Origin: Entoloma clypeatum
Taxonomy: Eukaryota > Basidiomycota > Agaricomycetes > Agaricales > Entolomataceae
Direction of reading: 5' to 3'
Assembly (NCBI GenBank): GCA_963565915.1
Contig: OY751494.1
Span: 248,001-312,000 of the forward strand
Length of the DNA: 64,000 bases
In this document: positions 55,801-64,000 of the stretch, one piece after another
How the letters are laid out: each line of letters begins with the position of its first letter
Position numbering within the stretch: position 1 is the stretch's first letter
Notes under the pieces: model-generated
What the model was told of the DNA's origin: nothing
The model's input: only the letters and a program-made list of their open reading frames with translations
The model's database searches: none
Translations under genes and position numbers: made by a program

Positions 55801-56200
55801 GGAAAAAGATACTGCCCAATACCCAGTCAATCAATGGATTGTAGCGGGTGAGCCAGTTGTGTCCTAGAATCAAATTACAAGACGAATCGAGGGTTGTCAC
55901 GTAAAATGTGACAGTCAGAAGTTCACCGGAAGGAAATCGGAGAGGAAGATCGATAGATTGCATGATATAAGTATTTGAAGAACCGTCAAAAAGTTTCAAA
56001 ACCATAGGTGAAGGAATCGAAGTCGGAGATAAGTTTAAGGAAGAAATAAATCTGGTATCTGCGAAGCAATGTGTAGAACCAGAATCAATAAGAGTCTTTA
56101 TCGGAAGAGAATCGGAAAAGGTCGGAGATATCAAATCAATACATAGAGAGTTCGGATTTGAGAGAGCGGACACATTGAGTCGGAGGGTTTCCAAAGGTGC
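52839..56200 (-). pseudogene. pol of gypsy C2
   Basis: Protease (LIDSGSTHCF, LGHNWLTRYNP, start near 56194), spacer (DLSGIPEEYHNFADVF), TGA at 55289-55291 after PILFV, then complete RT ([44 protein letters not shown]) with a frameshift near 54920 and TGA in NFY-RSIP (about 54700). RNase H (ETDASNYALAAIL, THDKELLAIYEAF) and the integrase finger (GHPGQNKTLSL, SCTTCMQ) are open (53408-54199). The integrase core is deleted after FSKHGV; the remaining 3' part keeps the chromodomain (VRWLGYENTDEEFSWLP, end 52839). It retains the RT half that C1 has lost. Confidence 0.88.
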
Positions 56201-56253
56201 ACAAAAGGAGTCAACGCAATCCCCAGTATGTGCTGGAATCTGAGGACTGCTTA

Positions 56254-57480
56254 CTATTTTTTTGACTCGGTCGTCTTCTCCAATTTGTCCTCAGCTTGGG
56301 CCGCGTGGGCCTTTGCTTTGGCGTCAGAAGACGATTTCTTCGAGCAGTCGGAAGCCCAATGACCAATGTTGCCGCAAAACATGCATAAATTATTCTCAAA
56401 TTGTCGTTGGCGTTCTTGGGGAGTTAATTTCCCATCTTTGCCAAGTTTGTCGGAGAGGGCGGATTTCGGAGAGGTGGATGACGATTTTTGTTGTTGTTGT
56501 GAGTTGGGTTTAGACGATGAGGAGTTGTTGTTGGAGGATGATGAAGCGGGGGTCTGTTTTTTGTCGGATTTGTCGGATTTGTTGGACTTCGGAGTAGATT
56601 TGTCGGAGGAGCGCGATTTCTCGCGTTGACGTTCCCAGTAGCGAGCATCAATGTTATGGGCCATTACTTTCAACTCGGCGAGAGTCTTTGGTTTGGGAAA
56701 AGTCCCCAAAACGTCCTTGATGCGTTCCGCTAAACCGGTATAGTACCGATATCGGAGCGCGCCATCATCCCACTGCATGCGAGCGGAAAGATGTTTGAAG
56801 TCCACGTTGTAACGTAGGATCTTCTGATTGTCGCGCATCCGAAGGTGATCCAGGCTATCCTCTGCTTCTCCGGTCAGATCGATAGGTCTGAATTCGGATC
56901 GGAGGATGTGCACAAAGGCGGACCAGTCGTCCAACCAGACAGAGTCATCGTCGGACTCTCCCAAGAGGGTGGGCTCAAACCATTCGAGCGCGGTTCCTCG
57001 GAGGTACGACAGAGCGAAACTGACTTTGTTATCATCGTCGTCAAAGGCGGGGTTGTTTCGGAAATATAGTGTGCATTGTGCGAGGAAACTGGTGAGTTTC
57101 CGAGAGTCGGAACCGTCAAAAGTGTTGGGTTCCTTCGACTTCTTTTTCGGAGTTTTCGGAGTCTCTCTACGTCGGAGCTCCTGCGTCATAAGCATAATTG
57201 CTTCGGCGAGGTTTGGAGTTTGCTTGCGACGGAAAGGATTGTTATCGTCAAAAGGAGAGGTCGGAGATTTAAAAGGACGGAATTCTTCAGGAATCGGAGG
57301 TCCTTGTGTCTGAGGTGTTCGGAGACGAGGTGTCGGGGATATGGGGTCAGGTTTGGGTGCAGATTCTTCTGCGGGAATATCTTGGAACGTATGTAGAAAT
57401 GTCGCCCTGGTGTCCTGCAGGTTTGAAGCTTCCACTGCAGCTGCTGCTGCACGGGAGTTCTGAGTGGTGCGGGCTGCCAT
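56254..57480 (-). CDS. gag: Gag, gypsy C2
   Basis: 408-residue open frame agreeing with the C1 Gag over its full length, with capsid (EPNTFDGSDSRKLTSFL, LRGTALEWFEP) and CCHC knuckle CMFCGNIGHWASDC. ATG 57480 lies 46 nt from the LTR. The agreement implies recent common descent of C1 and C2, or gene conversion. Confidence 0.92.
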   Translation of the reverse strand: MAARTTQNSRAAAAAVEASNLQDTRATFLHTFQDIPAEESAPKPDPISPTPRLRTPQTQGPPIPEEFRPFKSPTSPFDDNNPFRRKQTPNLAEAIMLMTQELRRRETPKTPKKKSKEPNTFDGSDSRKLTSFLAQCTLYFRNNPAFDDDDNKVSFALSYLRGTALEWFEPTLLGESDDDSVWLDDWSAFVHILRSEFRPIDLTGEAEDSLDHLRMRDNQKILRYNVDFKHLSARMQWDDGALRYRYYTGLAERIKDVLGTFPKPKTLAELKVMAHNIDARYWERQREKSRSSDKSTPKSNKSDKSDKKQTPASSSSNNNSSSSKPNSQQQQKSSSTSPKSALSDKLGKDGKLTPQERQRQFENNLCMFCGNIGHWASDCSKKSSSDAKAKAHAAQAEDKLEKTTESKK

Positions 57481-57513
57481 AACTGGAATTTGAAATACGG
57501 ATAAGCGAGTGGC

Positions 57514-57524
57514 AGTTTGAATAT
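57514..57524 (-). other. self-priming PBS of C2
   Basis: ATATTCAAACT on the minus strand, 2 nt from the LTR, complementary to the primer at 57757-57767. Confidence 0.78.
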
Positions 57525-57526
57525 AC

Positions 57527-58010
57527 TGTTAAGAACTGATCAACAAAACGTCGGAGCTACGTCGGACACGTCGGAAAGTCGGAGGGTCGAAGCGCGTGCA
57601 ACGTAGGGGCAAGGACTTGGCTTCAACTTGTGTGTTGCGCCCTCGCTAATACGTTGGTGTCCTTATTTCGGAGGATCGGAGGATCGGAGGTCGGAGGTCG
57701 GACTCAAGTTAAGAGTCGGAAAGAGGACGGGGGGTATGATGTCGAATCTAAGTTGATATTCAAACTGAAGCTAATACACGATTCTACATAAGTTTAAATA
57801 CTATGTCGGAGGACGTGTGGCTTCGTCAGAGTCAGATAACGAGTGGCTGTCGGAGATTCTTAACATAAGTAAAATGGTTGGATGTAAGTAATGTACGTAG
57901 TAACGAGATTCATAACAGTAAGTATGCATAATAAGTATTAGTCAAAATGTCGGAGGTGTCGGAGGTGTCGGGATTGGTTGGAAATCGTCGGAATGGATCG
58001 GAATGTAACA
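57527..58010 (-). repeat. family C 5' LTR (C2), full length
   Basis: 484 bp, minus strand TGTTACATTCC to GTTCTTAACA. TATTTAAA at plus 57793-57800, primer at 57757-57767 (33 nt). Tandem TCCGA half-sites lie in the interval about 57665-57715. The only complete family C LTR in the window. Confidence 0.9.
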
Positions 58011-58970
58011 AATGAAACCATAGTGGAAGCAGATGCATCAGCATCAAATCTGAGATTGTGCAACCATAAAAATGGCAAGTCCCTGAGGTAGCCATAAAGG
58101 GTGCTTTATCAGGTACAGGGTGCAATAGATCAAGATCGATCGACAAAAAAGGTTCAAGGAACAGAAAGGTCCTGAGAATCACAATGTCCGAATGTCAGCA
58201 CATCGAGATATACTCAATTTGGTTTGTGAAACCATAAACTCATCCTAAGGGCATTGATTAGATCAAATGCTGATAACTGTGAGAAAATCTTGCTTCTCAA
58301 GCAGGCATCATCACCTCTGCTTTTAGGTATATCTATATGTCAATGCTCAAGACAAGTAAAAACTTGGAGCGACAGATAACCATATAGTATTGGCCTTTGG
58401 AAAGGTTTGTGCTATTTGACATGTCACAGCATGTGAAATGTAGACTCCAACTGCGAGCAAGCTCAGCAGGTTTTGTCATACATGTTGCACATAAGTAGTG
58501 GCGGCAACCAAAAAGGCGCACAGCACACTAGCTATACAAAAATTGTCCAAATATAGACGTAGGCCATAAAGGTGCTAGTCTAGATCAAGGACTGGAGCGC
58601 TGGCAGTAGCTGCGAGCAAGCTCAGCAGATCTTACACTGTTAAACCCAGAGGCGATCACATGCGACGAGCGCGATGCATTCAGCACTCCAGAGCGCTCAA
58701 CAGCCTTGGACATCAGAACTAGGTGCAGCCAAAAAACGGCGCTCACTAGTCTGGAACCCCCAAGTATCAAAAAACAGATAACTAACTTAAACTAGCTTAT
58801 GCTACTAGTTTAACGAGGATAGATGGCAGCAGCCTGAAAGGCGCGCATGTCATCACTCACTGGTGTAGACCAGGTTAGTATCATACAGACATAGTAGTGG
58901 CAGCAGCTCCATTAGAGCGCGCTAACTACTCTAGGACTTAGAGGGATAAACCCAAGCCTAGGGGCTATCC

Positions 58971-58983
58971 GGGGCCCATAACC
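58971..58983 (-). other. copia G primer-binding site
   Basis: GGTTATGGGCCCC on the minus strand, directly at the LTR boundary, complementary to the anticodon half of initiator tRNA-Met, as in copia-1. Confidence 0.75.
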
Positions 58984-59811
58984 TATTGAACAGCACGCCT
59001 TGCAGACCCAGAGGAAACCTGGTTAATGATACTCACATCGAAGTGAAGAGGATTGAGATATTGAAGAAGAGTGGATGATGATTGTTACAGACTCTACGGT
59101 ATGAGGACCACGTCATATCTTTTACTTATCGGCCCGACTCGGCACCCTCTTACGAGCTTACTATGTCTAATGTCTACTTTCGCAACCTTCGATTTCCAGT
59201 CTGACTCATTACTTTACTTCGTCATCCCCTTTAGTATACTTCGCTCCCGCCCTGACTCGCTTTCCGCAGTCAGCTTACTCACTGTACATAGCCTTCCGCA
59301 GTCGCCTTACTCATGCGCACTGCCTTCCGCAGTACTGACTCATCCGCTACCGCCTATAGTCAGTACCTATATAAACCTCTTGTACTATAGTAGATTCCTT
59401 AGATTTAGCAATCACTTTGCTCTTTTCCACTTTCCTGCATACTCTGCCCGAACCTTGGAACGGTTTGTTAAGCATAACAATGATAGAACTACTGGTATTC
59501 GCTCTTATTATACTACACTATTTACATGCAGTATTTATACCTATGGAAATGTGCACAGACCAACTATGAGCTAGTAATGCCATTGGCTAGAACATGATGG
59601 AACATCTCTGGTACACAGCATCAAGGCTGTGGTGCGCAACATTCTGAGTCACAGAAATGACTCAGAGATCTAGAGCAAGTCTAGATTGTTCTATGTTTAG
59701 AACACTTCATGTGGTTAGGCCACATGGTAAAACACATGATCATAGTCACATGACATTTACCATCGAAACATCCAAGTCATGTGATTGACTGTTAGTTTGA
59801 ATGTTTCAACA
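58984..59811 (-). repeat. copia G 5' LTR, interrupted
   Basis: 426 bp after removing 402 bp (solo A LTR plus one target copy). Nearly the same sequence as 35468-35893, differing at a handful of positions. Confidence 0.88.
59083..59479 (+). repeat. solo LTR of gypsy family A
   Basis: 397 bp, TGTTACAGACTC to GCATAACA, flanked by ATGAT on both sides (59078-59082, 59480-59484). The uninterrupted copia LTR at 35.8 kb has one TGATGATAGAA-like site here. A solo LTR implies loss of a full element by LTR-LTR recombination. Confidence 0.92.
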
Positions 59812-61087
59812 CCGTGGATGGCAGGAGGCAAGTGGGAGGTGCAGCGTGTGTCTGGCCAATCTCAGGTGTGCTGTGGGGTTGCCCCATTGTTCCCGCATCT
59901 TGCCATGTGTTGTGTGCAGCCAGCCATTCTTGGGTGCTCCGCTGTGCTGTCGTGTTTCATCAGCCATTTGGCATTGAGGTGAACAGTGTGCTGCTTACCT
60001 ATGTTATTGGTCATCCCGCCCCCGCCCCCCATGCTTGGTGTGTGTCGCCTTTCAGATGTTGCCGAGATTGGCAAGTTCCAGTGTTTCAACTGCCCTGACC
60101 TGGAACCTGCTGAGTATATATTAACCAAGCCTTGCTGTCAGGTTCTTGCTTACCTCCCATCAGTTCCCTCCACTCCACTCCCCCCTCAATGCCTCCTCCC
60201 TCCCCCCACTCCATCTATCCCTCCTACCTACGGTGTTATGAGGAGCAACCGAGGCCCAGCATAGGTAAGCACCTGCCCACTCACGCCACATCACACCACT
60301 GACAAAACATGTGAGAACGGTGGGAGGTGCTCAAGAAACGGCACTGGCCCTCCCTCCCCCTGTCCATTGATGCCTCCGCTCACAACCGGGCCACAGGGAC
60401 CTGCATAGATAAGCACCCGCCCATTCACATCACATCATTTGATTGATGAAACATGCGAGAATGGCAGGGCCCGTGCGAGAACCGAGGGGTGACACACGAC
60501 AACGGCAAGACACGCACCATCAGACACAAGAGCAACGGCGTAACACACATGAGAGATGGCGGATAGGCCAGACGGTGCGGCCCACATGAGAAACGACATT
60601 GGACACATGCTGAGCATGGGGGGCGGGGGCGAACCGAAGGATGACATGCGACAACAGCAAGACACGCACCATCAGACACAAGAACGCACCAGCAATGGTG
60701 AGAAATGTGATAAGACATGCAAGCAATGGCGTAACATGCACCAGAGACGGCACGGCCCGCATGAGAAATGACACCGGACATGCGCTGAGCACAGGGGGCG
60801 GGGGCAGGATGACTGATGACATAGGTAAGCAGCGCCGCCCCATTCACCTCAGCACCAAAAGGCTGATGAAACACAACAGCATGGCGGATAGTGTCAAGGG
60901 TTTGGTTTGGTTTGGTTTTTTGCCTCCAAGAGGGATGGACCAAGATCAAGACCGGTCTTTCAATACCACAAGAACATGAAAAACCAGACCAGACCGTACA
61001 GGACCGGTCCATTGCACCCACAGAGGGTGGACTGAACCGGTTTTGTATTATATATTGTGTCTAAATATATACACGCTGTATGTAATG
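59812..61087. repeat. non-coding repeat-rich region
   Basis: No gene supported. An about 65-bp motif (AGGTAAGCACC...CCATTCAC...GATGAAACA) occurs directly near 60262, 60402 and 60822 and in inverted form near 59948-60036. The inverted copy and 60788-60885 form an imperfect inverted repeat of about 93 bp. A short GGTTT run lies near 60900-60920. Open frames here are low complexity. Confidence 0.6.
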
Positions 61088-61795
61088 TCAGTGGGTGTGA
61101 GTGGGAGGGTGTTGCACACATGAGGAGGGGCCGTTGGACTCAAAGAAATGGTGTTGTGCATGAAGAAAGGGTGTTGCACGTGAGTTGGAGGGTGTTAGGC
61201 ATGAAAGGGGGGACTGTTGGGCACAGGTCGCGGCAGCTGGGCACAAGAGGGGGCCATAGGGCTTGAAGAAAATGTGTTGCATGCGAAAGGGGGGCGTTGG
61301 CACAAGTTGGAGGGCGTTAGGCAGGAAGGAAGGGCAATGTGCGCGAAGGGAGGGTGTTGCATGCGAGTTGGAGGTCGCCTTGATGCCGTTGGGCATCAGA
61401 GAGGGCAGTTGGGCATCAGAGAAGGCCGTTGGGTGCTAGTAAGGGCAGGACACCATTGGGCATGAGTGGGAGGCCATTGGGCGCTAGAGGGAGCCGTTCA
61501 AGGGCGTTGGGCATGAGTGGACGTCATTGGAGCCGTTCGAGGGCATTGGGTGTGAGTCACAGTTGTTGGGCACAAGTGGATGCCATTGGGCATTAGAGGG
61601 AGCCGTTGGGCATGTTGGGCGTGAGTGGGAGGCCATTGGGCATTAGAGGGAGCTGTTGGGCACAAGTCGTGGTCATTGGGCGCGAGTGGACGCCGTTGGG
61701 CATGAGTGGGAGGCAGTTGGGCATTAGAGGGGGCCATTGGGCGCTATAGGGGGTCATTGTGCACAAGGGGCAGATATTGGGGGGGGGGAAGTGGC
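61088..61795. repeat. degenerate 21-bp minisatellite
   Basis: G-rich units approximating GTTGGGCATNAGTGGGAGGCC, about 21 bp each, clearest at 61380-61760 with about 15-20 variant units. Because the period is a multiple of three, minus-strand frames stay open with a 7-residue repeat (PPTHAQ, PLMPN), but these are not evidence of a gene. Confidence 0.75.
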
Positions 61796-61916
61796 TGGGT
61801 GGAGTGAAGGTGGGGGATAAAAAAAGTGTGGGAATGTTGGGCTGGCTGTCGACTTTTGGCAATTGCCGAGAGTGCTTGGCATCAATGCCAAGCAACACAC
61901 ATCATTGAAACTCGCG

Positions 61917-62101
61917 CTGAAACAAAGGAAGTGAGTCTGGGGATGAGTGCGAGTGATATCTCTACCACACACACAAACACCAAACACAACAACGAAGACC
62001 AAACAAGTCTTGCGATGCATACTTCTCAATCGATATAGTTCGGGGTGATGAGTGGGATCACTCAGGATGCGACTCTTCCAAACAACAATTGAATAACTCG
62101 T
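61917..62101 (-). repeat. LINE 3' untranslated region
   Basis: Follows the LINE stop codon and recurs at 7797-7974. No poly(A) tail is evident at the left end. The interval 61796-61916 shows nothing supported. Confidence 0.5.
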
Positions 62102-64000
62102 TTAGCGAAAAGAAGCGCCTGTGTGTTTCTTATCCTTCGGTCGCATTCGCTTGCCAGAGGGGGCTGCACCCCTTTGTACCCAGCGCGCTACCACACGGCT
62201 ACCGCCAACGGTTGTGTTAGGCGTTGGACGATCCCTAAACGCAAAGGCCCCTGGGTTATCCATAATGAATTTCCTGAAGATGTCCCATATGGGAGTGTTC
62301 CTCAAGAAGGTGGGCATGTCTGGGGGCCTGGTGGGGTGGTGCAGACATTTGTAGAATATGTGTGCAAAGTCCTCAACGGACCCCATTCCACAGTCACATT
62401 GTTCAGTTTTGTCACCAATGTTGAACCTATGTCTGTAGTGGCCCATTGGGGCATGACTGGTGAGGCCATGGACCATTTGAACCGTGAGGGATTGGGAATG
62501 ACCCACATCCTTAAGCCATGTACCGCCCTTGAGATGGGACGGTTTCATGTGTTTGGCCCAGGTGATGTCTTGGCATCTGACACACGTTCTCGGGAATTGA
62601 TAGTGACGGCCGACATACTTGGGGGACTGATACAAGTTGTTCCAGTCGCCAAGCATGTCATCCGTGAATTGCTTCATGTTGAAGTCGAGGGATCTGGAGG
62701 CTGCTTCACCACACTCAATGCGAATCGAGGAGGCAAAGTTGTGCACCGCACGATGAGGTTCAAAGCCATGATCTGAGCAGTCGGGGACATGGTGGAAGAA
62801 GACCTTGGATTTCATACCAGGTTCCTCAAACCAAGGGACCAGGTTACTGATGATAGCTAGTGCAGTTGCCTGCAAGGAGTGGAGATCTGGGTCTGTGGCG
62901 TGCCAGATGGCATTGACAGAGTCAGTGAAGATGTGGATTTCTTCCAGTTGAGAGAGACCCCCTAGTAGATTGACCAGGTTGGAAAACCCGTGTCCGATAG
63001 CTAAGGTTTCAGTGTTGTCAGAGACTGCAAGGCCGCCAGCCGCCCAGTCTTTGTTAATTGAATACCCCATGTGCCAGGTTTCCCAAGCCGCAACAGCTTG
63101 GTGACTATGACAGTAGATTTGTTGGAGCAGATGTTGGCATCAAAAACCTTATTAAGGGTGATGAGGCACAACTTCCTGGCTTCGGCACGATCCTTAGCGG
63201 TCTTGCCGCGGATAAGGGTGATGTCATGGATGACGCGATCAGGGAAGCAGTCAAGGACATGCCTTCCTGGTTTGTTGTAGTTGTTGAAAGGTGATAGGGG
63301 GACAGTAACATTTGCACAATATGCCCAGATATCAATGAGGGGGGATTTAAGGTTGTACATAAGCTCCGGGGAGTACCATGGACACTTTGAGGGGTCTTCC
63401 TCATTGCAGACCATGACAGTCATGTGTCATGGTGCAAGGGAGTGCATACAAACACGGTTTCTGCAGGATAGCTTCTTTAGGTGCAGGTGCACCAGAGGCA
63501 AGCCGGCGAGGGATTTGACCGCCCCTGTGGGGGTGGTGCGGAAGGCTCCCAGGATCCACAGGGCAGCACACCTCTGAACCCTGGAGATGGACTTGATGAC
63601 TTCCTTATTACAGGTGCCATTGAAGTTCCATAGATTAGCACCGTATAACGCAATTGGCAGAATGCACGAACGGTATAGGGTGCGTTTGTGTTTGGGAGTG
63701 AGTCCACAGACTGAGTTCCCCAGAGATAGTAAGGCTCCCATTGCGGAGAATGCCTTAGTGGCATACCGTTTCGCATGCTCAGTGAAGAGTAGCTTGCAGT
63801 CGAAAAAGAAGCCCAAGTACCTCCAGAAGGTCTTGGGGACGAGGGGGGAGTCGCCAGTGAAGGGTGCGTAACCTAGGTTGACCAGGGGGTTGTCGTCACC
63901 ATTCTTCCTGGAGAAATGGAACACCTCCAACTTGGAGTGTTCAAGGACAAGCCCTAGGGCTGTAGTCAACTTGAACAGACACTTGTATGCCCTTTCTAGT
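62102..64000 (-). pseudogene. LINE (non-LTR retrotransposon) ORF2, 3' half
   Basis: Minus strand, running off the window. 63427-63969 is the RT thumb/C-terminal region (WRYLGFFFDCKLLFTEH, LYRSCILPIALYGANLW). An in-frame TGA (63427-63429) interrupts it, and the same frame continues to about 63070 (WYSPELMYNL). A frameshift near 63070 leads to an RNase H-like domain (IFTDSVNAIWHATDPDL, HHVPDCSDH ... VHNFASS) and a C-terminal CxC-x9-H-x4-C motif (CDCGMGSVEDFAH ... C). This architecture fits Tad-like fungal LINEs. The endonuclease and RT catalytic blocks lie outside the window. Confidence 0.85.

Larger units (their letters stand above)
39351..58010 (-). mobile_element. Ty3/gypsy family C copy C2, carrying nested B and A4
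   Basis: Minus-strand relative of C1. From the right: 5' LTR, PBS, intact gag, pol, then the antisense accessory gene, which is interrupted by element B. The 3' LTR is missing because C2 stops at the junction with A3 near 39350. Confidence 0.9.
58011..59811 (-). mobile_element. copia element G, 5' end
   Basis: Minus strand: LTR 58984-59811 (with a solo A LTR inside), PBS 58971-58983, and about 960 bp of internal non-coding leader (58011-58970) ending where C2 was inserted. The leader has degenerate repeats of GGCAGCAGCC...GGCGCGC type and two copies of CTGCGAGCAAGCTCAGCAG (near 58456 and 58609). No ORF supported. Confidence 0.7.

Noticed and set aside
59814..61021. Several 70-198 codon ORFs
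   Set aside because: They overlap repeats on both strands, are low-complexity and are not conserved.
61498..61898. Minus-strand ORFs with 7-residue repeats (PLMPN, PTHAQ)
   Set aside because: Explained by a 21-bp minisatellite; repeat length alone keeps the frame open.
62123..62776. 217-codon plus-strand ORF
   Set aside because: It is the complement of the LINE RNase H region; the minus strand has the recognisable motifs.

Overview
The window looks like transposon-packed DNA from a filamentous basidiomycete, most likely an Agaricomycete. The pointers are chromodomain-bearing Ty3/gypsy elements, introns of about 48-53 nt, Zn(II)2Cys6-type proteins and CpG-decayed repeat copies. I see no ordinary host gene, tRNA, rRNA or CRISPR array. 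Almost every base belongs to a retroelement, a nested insertion or a minisatellite. Family names A-H below are local labels.

Layout: 1-2390, minus-strand Ty1/copia remnant (copia-1). 2396-about 7500, divergent Ty3/gypsy element F with an intact integrase and two multi-intron genes on the opposite strand. 7504-7977, unassigned DNA plus a LINE 3'-end fragment. 7978-10964, 5'-truncated gypsy A1. 10965-16252, gypsy D1. 16253-25624, gypsy D2, split by gypsy C1 (17382-23769). 25625-30929, gypsy A2, with a Tc1/mariner element (29637-30578) in its 3' LTR. 30930-35893, gag-only copia derivative H. 36105-39350, A fragments (A3, minus). 39351-58010, gypsy C2 (minus), carrying gypsy B (40099-52450, minus), which itself carries gypsy A4 (44831-51095, minus; 370-bp LTRs that read as identical, perfect TGCCC target duplication). 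58011-59811, copia G 5' end (minus) with a solo A LTR inserted (ATGAT duplication). 59812-61795, non-coding repeats and a 21-bp minisatellite. 61917-64000, 3' half of a LINE (minus), running off the end.

How the parts work: each gypsy unit is LTR - Gag (CCHC) - protease/RT/RNase H/integrase/chromodomain - PPT - LTR. In all four LTR families that can be tested (A, B, C, D) the 10-12 nt about 32-35 nt downstream of the LTR TATA box are complementary to the bases starting exactly 2 nt after the 5' LTR. This is the layout of Tf1/sushi-type self-priming. The copia elements instead carry a site complementary to the anticodon half of initiator tRNA-Met.

The most unusual feature is accessory genes between pol and the 3' LTR. 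Families C and D carry, antisense to gag-pol, a two-exon gene whose splicing assembles a Zn(II)2Cys6 cluster. The same two families have a sense strand saturated with TCCGA, which contains the CGGA/TCCG half-site recognised by many Zn2Cys6 proteins. Element F carries two other antisense spliced genes in the same location, and family A carries a small sense ORF there. Most pol genes are dead, and many of the stops are CGA-to-TGA changes.
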